A stretch of DNA of 9,592 bases from Chitinophagaceae bacterium (lineage in GTDB: Bacteria > Bacteroidota > Bacteroidia > Chitinophagales > Chitinophagaceae): contig CANKNL010000099.1 in assembly GCA_947483345.1 (NCBI GenBank), positions 1-9,592 of the forward strand. Direction: 5' to 3'. Shown here piece by piece: positions 1 to 6,185 of this stretch. Positions within the stretch are counted from its first letter, which is position 1, and every line of letters starts with the position of its first letter. The position numbers and the translations under genes are program-made. The notes beneath the pieces were generated by a model, which saw only the letters and a list, made by a program, of their open reading frames with translations, was not told the DNA's origin and did not search any database.

Positions 1-391
1 TCATCACCAGCTTCCACTCTGCTTCTTTTACAGTTTGCACACTGAGTCTTCCCAACCTGACCAAATCCATATTGGCCAGATTTGTATCCTTTTTTAATAA
101 TTCAAGGGGTACTGTTTTATTTAATTTAAGAATGGGCTTTAAGTCTACTGCAACCCATCTGTCATCCTCAGTTGTAGGGTCCTGGTATGCCTCTTTTATT
201 ACTTTAGCAATCCCCACAATTTCAACGCCTTCATTACTGTGATAAAATAAAACGGCATCCCCTTTCTTCATGGTCCTTAAATTTATCCGGGCAGCATAAT
301 TGCGAACCCCGCTCCAGCAGGTTTGTTTTTCTTTAACAAATTGATCCCAACTGTAAACGGAAGGTTCAGATTTTACTAACCAATAGGACAT
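1..391 (-). CDS. EVE-domain protein (thymocyte nuclear protein 1-like), 3' end cut off by window
   Basis: The frame opens at an ATG (389-391) and stays open for 130 codons to the window edge; judged by the family, only a few C-terminal residues are missing. The N-terminus MSYWLVKSEPSVYSWDQF is the EVE signature (YWLxKSEP...YSWD). It is followed by WSGVRNYAAR (residues 26-35), FYHS (49-52), a VKEAYxDPT-like stretch (KEAYQDPTTEDDRW, 66-79) and the closing RLSVQTVKEAEWKLV. EVE domains belong to the PUA/YTH-like superfamily and are thought to read modified bases in DNA or RNA; the target here cannot be told. It is the last of five same-strand genes, 78 bases after the LutA-type gene, and that gap holds AT-rich short repeats and no evident Shine-Dalgarno sequence. 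A weak promoter-like TATTTTTA lies in the gap, so it may have its own transcript. Family assignment is very secure; function is inferred from the family only. Confidence 0.93.
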   Translation of the reverse strand, partial: MSYWLVKSEPSVYSWDQFVKEKQTCWSGVRNYAARINLRTMKKGDAVLFYHSNEGVEIVGIAKVIKEAYQDPTTEDDRWVAVDLKPILKLNKTVPLELLKKDTNLANMDLVRLGRLSVQTVKEAEWKLVM

Positions 392-399
392 GTGCGTTG

Positions 400-435
400 T
401 GAATTAATAATTAAGCGTTATGAATTAAGAATTAA
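400..435. repeat. AT-rich 15-base direct repeat, two copies, in the gap between the lutA-type and EVE genes
   Basis: TGAATTAATAATTAA (400-414) and TGAATTAAGAATTAA (421-435) match at 14 of 15 positions, with a 21-base period and GCGTTA between them. Both lie in the 78-base non-coding gap. They resemble the AT-rich intergenic short repeats often found in Bacteroidota; function is unknown and they may be plain low-complexity sequence. Confidence 0.5.
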
Positions 436-469
436 AAATATGTTGACTTATACCTTACAAGTTTTAACG

Positions 470-1192
470 CTACTCCCAGCCATTGGCCAGTACATCGGCC
501 AAATGCATAGTCTTTATCGGGTGGTTCTTATTTTTTATAAAACCGTCCAGTTGCATCAGGCAGCTTAAATCGGTAGAGATGATATAGTCGGCACCAGTGG
601 CCAGTGCATTGGTGATTTTTTGATCGGCCATGCCTGCAGAGATCGCATCAAATTTTACGGCGAATGTGCCTCCAAAACCGCAACAGGTTTCCACATCATG
701 CATTTCAACCAATTCCAGGCCTTTAACAAAACTTAATAATTGGCGAGGCCCTGTTTTAATTTTACATTCTCTTAGTGCGGCACAACTATCATGATAGGTA
801 GCTTTGCCATTTAATTCTGCACCAAAGTTTTCAATCTTTAGTATATCCGTTAAAAACTCCGAGAACTCAAAAATGCGTTTACTTAAATCTTTTATCAGGT
901 TGTGTTGAGATGAGTTTTCAAAGAGCTTGCTATAATAATTTCTTACAAAACCAACACAACTGGCACTGGGTGCAACAATATAATCGGCGCCTTCAAAATC
1001 TTTAATGAATTTATTACAAACATCTCTCGATTCGTCCCAAAATCCGGCATTAAAAGCCGGCTGTCCACAGCAGGTTTGATTGGTATTATACACCACTTCA
1101 CAGCAGGCTTTTTCAAGCACTTTAACCATATTAAATGCGGTTTGCGGATAAAGCTGATCAACAAAACAGGGTATGAATAACTGGACTTTCAT
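470..1192 (-). CDS. lutA: LutA/YkgE-type (Fe-S)-binding oxidoreductase subunit with two CCG domains
   Basis: A 240-residue protein, the usual size for LutA (YkgE), the cysteine-rich subunit of the LutABC L-lactate oxidation system. Two CCG (DUF224) domains are clear. The first has C9, the pair C41-C42 in QTCCGQPAFN, and C79 in APSASC. The second has C137 in YHDSC, C170-C171 in ETCCGFGGTFAVK, and C211 in STDLSC. In this family (also heterodisulfide reductase B and GlcF) such CCG cysteines bind an iron-sulfur cluster used in electron transfer. All expected cysteines are present. The protein is cytoplasmic, with no signal peptide or membrane segment. The ATG at 1190-1192 gives the standard MKVQLFIPCFVDQLYP start. 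It sits 38 bases after ribH and is probably co-transcribed. LutB and LutC partners are not in the window, so the lactate role is inference. It could serve another flavin- or quinone-linked dehydrogenase. Confidence 0.9.
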   Translation of the reverse strand: MKVQLFIPCFVDQLYPQTAFNMVKVLEKACCEVVYNTNQTCCGQPAFNAGFWDESRDVCNKFIKDFEGADYIVAPSASCVGFVRNYYSKLFENSSQHNLIKDLSKRIFEFSEFLTDILKIENFGAELNGKATYHDSCAALRECKIKTGPRQLLSFVKGLELVEMHDVETCCGFGGTFAVKFDAISAGMADQKITNALATGADYIISTDLSCLMQLDGFIKNKNHPIKTMHLADVLANGWE

Positions 1193-1230
1193 GCTTATTT
1201 GTATAGTTGTTTATTAATGCCTTGTGGATG

Positions 1231-1722
1231 TTAGTTGAAGGTATCAATCAAGGCTATCATTTTAATTGCAGTTAATGCGGCCTCTTCTCCCTTATGACCG
1301 TGTTTACCACCTGTTCTTTCATCTATCTGTTGCTGATTATCTACTGTTAACACCCCAAAAATGGTTGGCACCGGTATCATCAGGTTTAATTGTGTAATGC
1401 CGCTTGTTACTGCCTGGCACACATAATCAAAATGGGGTGTATCGCCACGCAGTACACAACCCAGAGCAATAAAAGCATGGGGCTTGTCTTCTTTATATTT
1501 GTGTTGCTCCCAGTACTTTTTAATGGCAAACGTTATTTCAAAAGCTCCCGGAACTGATAGTGTTTTAAACTGAACCTGATGCGCCTTTAAAATCTGTATG
1601 CAACCGGCTTCCAGTTTATCAATGCTGGCAGCGTTCCAGTCGGTACGTATAATTACAACACAGGCATCCTTTGGTAGTTGGATGCCTGTAGTATTAATTA
1701 AGTTTGATGAGCCTGTTGACAT
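1231..1722 (-). CDS. ribH: 6,7-dimethyl-8-ribityllumazine synthase
   Basis: Lumazine synthase, the penultimate step of riboflavin synthesis: it condenses 5-amino-6-ribitylamino-uracil with 3,4-dihydroxy-2-butanone 4-phosphate. The 163 residues match the family length. Visible active-site elements are the aromatic W29 in IRTDWN, VPGAFEI (57-63), GCVLRGDTPHFDYVC (88-102) with the catalytic-type H97, FGVLTVDN (122-129), and R136 in DERTGGKHGHKGEEAA, which holds the phosphate. The enzyme normally assembles into pentamers or 60-subunit capsids in the cytoplasm. The ATG start (1720-1722) leaves a roughly 15-residue unconserved N-terminal tail. No riboflavin neighbours (ribBA, ribD, ribE) are present and no FMN riboswitch is evident in the 40-base gap upstream. 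It appears to be read from the pdhA-side transcript, between the TPR gene and the lutA-type gene. Confidence 0.97.
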   Translation of the reverse strand: MSTGSSNLINTTGIQLPKDACVVIIRTDWNAASIDKLEAGCIQILKAHQVQFKTLSVPGAFEITFAIKKYWEQHKYKEDKPHAFIALGCVLRGDTPHFDYVCQAVTSGITQLNLMIPVPTIFGVLTVDNQQQIDERTGGKHGHKGEEAALTAIKMIALIDTFN

Positions 1723-1762
1723 ATCGTGATTTGTAAGCCATGAATCGAACGAAGATCTCTAA

Positions 1763-2485
1763 TTACTTAGTAACCCCCAAACTGCCCAGGTATTTATCAA
1801 CATCGCCTGAACTCACTCTTTGACTTGCGGGGTATTTATCTTTCAGATTTTGAAATAAGTCTATTGCATCCTTAGTTTTACCTAGCGCTTCGGCATAACG
1901 ACCTGCCATGTATAAGGCTTCTGAAGCCATACCTTCATCCAAATCACTAATTGTTCCGGCCTTTTTGTAGTATTCTAAAGCCTCTTCCGTTTTTTTCTGT
2001 TCGGCATAGGCATGTCCTAATAAAACATAGCATTTACTTTGAATCTGTGTGGCGTCATTACCATCAAAATCCTTTAAATGGCTAATGGCTTTATCAAACT
2101 GCTTTAGTTGCAGATAACAGGCCCCAATCATATACTGGGCTCTGTTGCCCGACATGGTACTACCTAAACTGCTGGCAATTTTTAATAATCCGGTAATCCC
2201 TGCTGCCTTATCACCATTCAAAACTAAATTTACAGTGTCTTTGTTGTAAGATGATGAAGCCGCCATCAAACCAAATAATTTTTCGGCCGGAAAGATCAGA
2301 TCATTGGCCTTTTTTTCATTAGGTATGGTTACTAAATATTTATAACCAAGATATGAACCTAATAAAATAATTACGGCTGAGCCGATAATGATTATTTTTT
2401 TACTGTAAGCTACCCAAAATCCTTTCGCTTTTTCCACTATTTCTGATGCATCCAGTTGTTCTGCTTTTACTTGCTTATCTGCCAT
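1763..2485 (-). CDS. Membrane-anchored tetratricopeptide-repeat protein (YfgM-like layout)
   Basis: A 240-residue protein with a short charged N-terminus, one strongly hydrophobic segment (about residues 31-51, IIIIGSAVIILLGSYLGYKYL) preceded by lysines, and a soluble C-terminal part. That part has about three TPR-like helical pairs near residues 113-143 (GACYLQLKQFDKAISHL), 150-181 (LLGHAYAEQKKTEEALEYY) and 187-220 (YMAGRYAEALGKTKDAIDLF). The positive residues before the hydrophobic segment suggest a type II anchor with the TPRs outside the cytoplasm. The layout resembles YfgM, which works with the Sec/PpiD chaperone network in Escherichia coli, but sequence similarity to YfgM cannot be judged here and the role is unknown. 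It lies 44 bases after pdhA and 40 before ribH. A TPR gene next to ribH is, from memory, a common Bacteroidota arrangement. Complete, with no sign of damage. Confidence 0.85.
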   Translation of the reverse strand: MADKQVKAEQLDASEIVEKAKGFWVAYSKKIIIIGSAVIILLGSYLGYKYLVTIPNEKKANDLIFPAEKLFGLMAASSSYNKDTVNLVLNGDKAAGITGLLKIASSLGSTMSGNRAQYMIGACYLQLKQFDKAISHLKDFDGNDATQIQSKCYVLLGHAYAEQKKTEEALEYYKKAGTISDLDEGMASEALYMAGRYAEALGKTKDAIDLFQNLKDKYPASQRVSSGDVDKYLGSLGVTK

Positions 2486-2529
2486 TTAAATTGATTATTT
2501 GTTAAAAATTAGTAATTAAAATTCGTTTA

Positions 2530-3522
2530 TCAGTCCATGATAAATGGATAATCTTCCTGAACATATACATCCTTCAGTAATTCATTATCATCGGGCCATG
2601 GACTTTCTTCTGCAAAAGTAACCGATTCATCTACTTCAGTTTTCACCCGGTCAATAATAATTTCAAATTCAGCATCACTTACCTGGTATTGATCCTTTAA
2701 TACTTTCATCACATGTTCAATCGGGTCTCTCTCTTTATATTGTTCCAGTTCATCCTTGGTACGGTATTTTTGAGGATCACTCATGCTGTGTCCTTTATAC
2801 CGATAGGTTTTTATTTCCAATAAAGTTGGCCCACCTTTTTCCCTGGCCCGGTTTACAGCTCTTAAAACACCATTGTGAACATCCTCCGGACTCATGCCAT
2901 CAATACTATCACTGGGCATTTCGTAGGCATCGGCCATTTTATAAATATCCAGTGTTTTACTGGTTCTGGCAACAGAAGTGCCCATGGCATAATGGTTATT
3001 TTCACAGATAAATACAATGGGTAGATCCCAGAGCATTGCCATATTAAAAGTTTCATGCAACATGCCCTGCCTGGCTGCTCCATCGCCAAAAAAGCAAAGT
3101 ACCACATTATTAGAGTTGCGGTATTTTTCTGCAAAAGCCAAGCCTGCACCAGTTCCTATTTGTGCACCTACAATGCCATGACCCCCAAAAAAGTTTTCTT
3201 TTAAACCAAAAAAGTGCATACTACCCCCCTTCCCTTTACTGCAACCTGTAGCTTTTCCGTATAATTCTGCCATACAGGCTTTTGGTGTAATGCCTTTGGC
3301 GATGGCCAATGCATGATCCCGATAGGCTGTAATAAATTTATCATCAGGTACAGTAGCAGTTAAACAACCAGCAGCTACTGCCTCTTGACCAATGTACAGA
3401 TGACAAAAACCACGGATTTTTTGCATGCCATATAACTGGCCTGTTTTTTCTTCGAATCGGCGCAAAAGCAGCATCAATTCGTACCAGTACAAATACGTTT
3501 CTTTTGAAAACTTAGAAGCCAA
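2530..3522 (-). CDS. pdhA: Pyruvate dehydrogenase E1 component, alpha subunit (TTG start)
   Basis: The thiamine-diphosphate-dependent alpha subunit of the heterotetrameric E1, which decarboxylates pyruvate and passes the acetyl group to the E2 lipoyl domain. At 330 residues it is normal for the bacterial form. Visible elements: HLYIGQEA (41-48), YRDH (67-70), GKGGSMH (97-103), and the ThDP-Mg motif running from GDG (146-148) to NN (175-176), followed by HYAMGT. The conserved phosphorylation-loop segment YRYKGHSMSDP (240-250) carries H245 and S246. The pyruvate-type assignment rather than branched-chain rests on overall sequence resemblance. The start is TTG (3520-3522), not ATG: translation as MASKFSKETYLYWYELM matches the family N-terminus, and the next in-frame ATG is 16 codons in, inside the conserved helix. 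A TATCTTTG promoter element lies about 20 bases upstream. E1 beta, E2 and E3 are not in the window. It is the first gene of the minus-strand run. Confidence 0.95.
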   Translation of the reverse strand: MASKFSKETYLYWYELMLLLRRFEEKTGQLYGMQKIRGFCHLYIGQEAVAAGCLTATVPDDKFITAYRDHALAIAKGITPKACMAELYGKATGCSKGKGGSMHFFGLKENFFGGHGIVGAQIGTGAGLAFAEKYRNSNNVVLCFFGDGAARQGMLHETFNMAMLWDLPIVFICENNHYAMGTSVARTSKTLDIYKMADAYEMPSDSIDGMSPEDVHNGVLRAVNRAREKGGPTLLEIKTYRYKGHSMSDPQKYRTKDELEQYKERDPIEHVMKVLKDQYQVSDAEFEIIIDRVKTEVDESVTFAEESPWPDDNELLKDVYVQEDYPFIMD

Positions 3523-3541
3523 TGGGTTTAATTTTAGTCGG

Positions 3542-3549
3542 CAAAGATA
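3542..3549 (-). promoter_or_regulatory. Bacteroidota-type -7 promoter element before pdhA
   Basis: Reading the minus strand, TATCTTTG is an exact match to the -7 consensus TAnnTTTG of the primary Bacteroidota sigma factor. It lies 19 bases before the TTG start of pdhA, so the mRNA leader would be only about 15 bases. I find no TTTG-type -33 element at the usual spacing, so the call rests on the -7 box and its position. Confidence 0.6.
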
Positions 3550-3626
3550 AGGGAGAAATGGGAAATTTGAGTAAGGAATCGGGAATGTGGAAATACTGAT
3601 TTTTAACGGACAAAAAGTAGGATAAT

Positions 3627-6065
3627 TTACTGTATTAACAGGATATTCCCCTTATACTCAAACAGTTTACCTTCCACATTACGAAAACTGATCTGGTAAA
3701 TATAATTATCAGATGATTGCTGCTGGCCTTTAAATCTTCCATCCCAACCCAAAGCATAACTGTTGGTTTGAAAGATCAGCTGGCCAACCCGGTTGTAAAT
3801 ACGTAGCCGGTAATCCTGTATTTCAGTGTTGATGGTGGGCTTAAACAGTTCATTTCTGCCGTCGCTGTTTGGGCTAAAGGCATTGGGTATACCGATGGGT
3901 ATGCAGGCAATTTCCCGGATGATTAACGTATCGGTACCAACACAGTTATCAAAACTGGTTACGGTTAAAATATAGTTGCCGCCTTTTCTTATTTCTATAT
4001 TGCGGGTTGATGAGCCCGTATTCCAGGCATAGGATTTATAACCAATCACATTTATTTTTAAAACAATGCCACTGCACAAATCCTGGTTTGCAGGTAAAAA
4101 ATTGCTGGGCTGCTTTGCAAATGCTTTCACAATGAGGCGGGCCGATGCTTTGCAGTTAAAAGCATTGCTGACTGTTACCAGATAAGTACCTGGCTGCGTA
4201 ACCTGGTATTGTTGTGTAGTGGACAGATCCTGCCAGAGATAGGTTTCAAAATTCCCGGGATTAAGCAGGATGCTTTGCCCTTCACAAATATTTCTATCTG
4301 CACCAAGTATTGGTTTTGGTTTTTCCCGAACAGTCAAATAAGTTATGATTACAGAATCGCAGCCGGAAGCAGTTTTCAGTGTGTCATAATAAATTCCTGA
4401 GTTGGTTTGTTGCATTCCTCCGGCCATATAAAATTCGCCCTGGCAAATATTTGCTGTTACATTATTTATTTTTCTGGATATGGTAAGATTTAAAGTGATG
4501 ATGATGCTATCGCAACCCATGGCATTTAAGACCAGGTTTATGTAGGTGCCAGAGGAATAGTAGGTTTTATTGTTTAGTTTGTAAGATGTACAGGCTGTTA
4601 CATTTAAAGTTTGTGTAACTGCAGCATTGGGGCATTGCCGCAGTTTCTGAATAAACATTTCGCTTCTTCCGGCAGAGGTTTGATTTACTTCATCGGGTCC
4701 GGGGTCAAAATCTTTTGTTCCTTCAAATGTGCCGCCAACATAAATATGGTTGTCTTTATCAAGTTTAATTGAATACCCGCTTCCATAAAAAGAACCGGTT
4801 GCTTGTGCCACCCACACAAATTCACCAACTGCATTCATTTTTAAAACAAAAATATCTGGGTCACCCAAAGCGGTCAGTTTTTTTTCTGCCGGCCCGGCAT
4901 CAAAATCGGCTGTTCCATTATAATGGCCGGTTGTATAAATATTATCTGCAGCATCTGTTTCAATATCAAATACCTTTTGAAAAGATGGGCCGCCAATCTG
5001 TTTTACCCAAACCAGGTTCAGGTTCAGATCGTATTTGCCAATAAATATATCATCATCATCAACCGGTGAATTCAACAAAACCGTTCCGCTGCCCGGATCA
5101 AAATCCGCCTCCCCATCAAAATGCCCTGTTACATAAATATGTCCGGTTTTATCAAGCTTTAGGCTGATACAACGCACCCTGCTGTCGCCCCCCATACTGG
5201 CCGCATTCATAAAACCACCAGCGTTATTTAATTTAAATATATAGCCATCACCCAAAGCCGCTGATGTTAAATTAACAACTCCAGAGCCGGGATCAAAATC
5301 AACTGTAGCGAAGTAAAAACCTGTACTGTACACATTATTTTGAGCATCCAGGTCAATATCAAAAGCCACATCAGCCGATGGCCCGCCAATTCGTTTTGCC
5401 CATTCTAAATTTCCATTACTGTTTAATTTGCAAACAAAAATATCGGTTGCGCCCGCTGAAACCAGGTTAAATACGCCGAGGCCGGGGTCAAAATCGGCGG
5501 TGTTTTCGAAATAGCCATTTATGTAAATATTGCCGGCAGCATCTAGTTTAATGGTATTGCAAAAATCGTTGGTTGGGCCACCAAATTTTCTGGCCCAGAT
5601 AAAATTGCCGGAATTATCATACTTGCAAACAAAAATATCTTCATTGCCTGCCGAAATCAAATTGGCAACACCGGGGCCGGGGTCAAAATCGGTAGTGCCA
5701 AAAAAAATACCGGTTACATAAATATTTCCATTGGCATCAACGGTTAAAGCATTACCAGCCTGGTACCTGAAATCGCCTATGACTTTAGCCCAGATCAATT
5801 TACCGGTAGGATCGTATTTTGCCATAAATGCATCTTCGGCATTTACAGAACGGAGGTTAAAAACACCCGGGCCTGCATCAAAATCAACCGTGGTAGAAAA
5901 GTAGCCCGTTGCATATACATTGCCCGCATCATCCAGCGCAATTGCCTTACAGGCATCATAAGAGTCGCCGGCCATGCTGTTTGCCCAATCCAGTTTAACA
6001 GATTGTGGTAAAGCAGCTATTGTGCAGATCAATAATAAGCAGGTTATGGCAAAAACTCTTCTCAT
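3627..6065 (-). CDS. Secreted seven-bladed beta-propeller protein with type IX secretion (gliding-motility type) C-terminal domain
   Basis: An 812-residue exported protein when read from the ATG at 6063-6065, which gives a clean signal peptide (MRRVFAITCLLLICTIAALPQ). An upstream in-frame ATG at 6117-6119 would add 18 residues before it and is less likely. Residues about 30-477 hold seven SBBP-like repeats of 65 residues, each with a D..GN.Y.TG strand, a DFDPGPG loop (DFD at 61, 126, 191, 256, 321, 387, 452), DIFV.K and W.K.IGGP; seven copies should close a beta-propeller. Then come two Cys-containing repeats ending in GCDS (about 478-531 and 532-580), two Ig-like segments (about 583-647 and 648-717, YLW/YAW and a G.Y..TV strand), and a gliding-motility-associated C-terminal domain (726-812: IPNAFSPNSDGRNELF, RIYNRVGQLIF, GWDGRFKG). 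The last is the type B sorting signal for the type IX secretion system. Probably cell-surface or released, perhaps an adhesin; the ligand is unknown. The repeated Asp-rich loops may bind calcium (inference). Confidence 0.92.
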   Translation of the reverse strand: MRRVFAITCLLLICTIAALPQSVKLDWANSMAGDSYDACKAIALDDAGNVYATGYFSTTVDFDAGPGVFNLRSVNAEDAFMAKYDPTGKLIWAKVIGDFRYQAGNALTVDANGNIYVTGIFFGTTDFDPGPGVANLISAGNEDIFVCKYDNSGNFIWARKFGGPTNDFCNTIKLDAAGNIYINGYFENTADFDPGLGVFNLVSAGATDIFVCKLNSNGNLEWAKRIGGPSADVAFDIDLDAQNNVYSTGFYFATVDFDPGSGVVNLTSAALGDGYIFKLNNAGGFMNAASMGGDSRVRCISLKLDKTGHIYVTGHFDGEADFDPGSGTVLLNSPVDDDDIFIGKYDLNLNLVWVKQIGGPSFQKVFDIETDAADNIYTTGHYNGTADFDAGPAEKKLTALGDPDIFVLKMNAVGEFVWVAQATGSFYGSGYSIKLDKDNHIYVGGTFEGTKDFDPGPDEVNQTSAGRSEMFIQKLRQCPNAAVTQTLNVTACTSYKLNNKTYYSSGTYINLVLNAMGCDSIIITLNLTISRKINNVTANICQGEFYMAGGMQQTNSGIYYDTLKTASGCDSVIITYLTVREKPKPILGADRNICEGQSILLNPGNFETYLWQDLSTTQQYQVTQPGTYLVTVSNAFNCKASARLIVKAFAKQPSNFLPANQDLCSGIVLKINVIGYKSYAWNTGSSTRNIEIRKGGNYILTVTSFDNCVGTDTLIIREIACIPIGIPNAFSPNSDGRNELFKPTINTEIQDYRLRIYNRVGQLIFQTNSYALGWDGRFKGQQQSSDNYIYQISFRNVEGKLFEYKGNILLIQ
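4640..5985 (-). repeat. Seven tandem coding repeats of 195 bases (65 codons)
   Basis: The shared core TCAAAATC (plus strand; codes for DFD) starts at 4705, 4900, 5098, 5293, 5488, 5683 and 5878. The spacings are 195, 198, 195, 195, 195 and 195; the single 198 is one extra codon in the fifth blade (the VDDDDIF stretch). The longer core CCGGGGTCAAAATCGG recurs almost intact in several units, so DNA similarity persists. Outer limits are approximate. Confidence 0.9.
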
Positions 6066-6137
6066 CAGTATATCTAAACGAAAAAAACAGTTAAAAGGTT
6101 TGGTGCTGCAACAGGTCATCTGTATAAATAAATATAC

Positions 6138-6172
6138 TTGATTACCTGCACTGTAAAAGGCTTAGACCTTTG
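6138..6172 (+). promoter_or_regulatory. Possible recF promoter
   Basis: GACCTTTG (6165-6172) matches TAnnTTTG at seven of eight positions and lies 13 bases before the recF ATG. A TTG at 6138-6140 could be the -33 element, but the 24-base spacing is a few bases longer than the usual 19-21. The region 6066-6185 separates two divergent genes and must hold the start signals of both; I could not identify one for the propeller gene. Confidence 0.35.
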
Positions 6173-6185
6173 TATCTTGCATCCC

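Noticed and set aside
1723..1762. FMN riboswitch upstream of ribH
   Set aside because: The gap to the TPR gene is only 40 bases, too short for the element, and no matching conserved segments are seen.
2892..3149. Second minus-strand open frame inside pdhA
   Set aside because: It lies wholly inside the conserved ThDP-binding region of pdhA in another frame and shows no protein-family character.
3523..3626. Terminator for the propeller gene in the 104-base gap before pdhA
   Set aside because: I looked for a GC stem followed by a T-run on the minus strand and found none; only the pdhA -7 box is convincing.
4640..5985. Regularly spaced repeats that might be a CRISPR-like array
   Set aside because: The 195-base period is a whole number of codons inside one long open frame with a clear propeller protein pattern; there are no short palindromic repeats with unique spacers.
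6066..6119. Longer form of the propeller protein from the ATG at 6117-6119
   Set aside because: It would place 18 polar and cysteine-containing residues ahead of a clean signal peptide; the ATG at 6063-6065 gives a standard MRR-hydrophobic export signal.
6138..6185. Longer RecF with a TTG start at 6138
   Set aside because: The extra 16 residues do not resemble a RecF N-terminus and the stretch overlaps a probable promoter box; the ATG at 6186 gives the canonical start.
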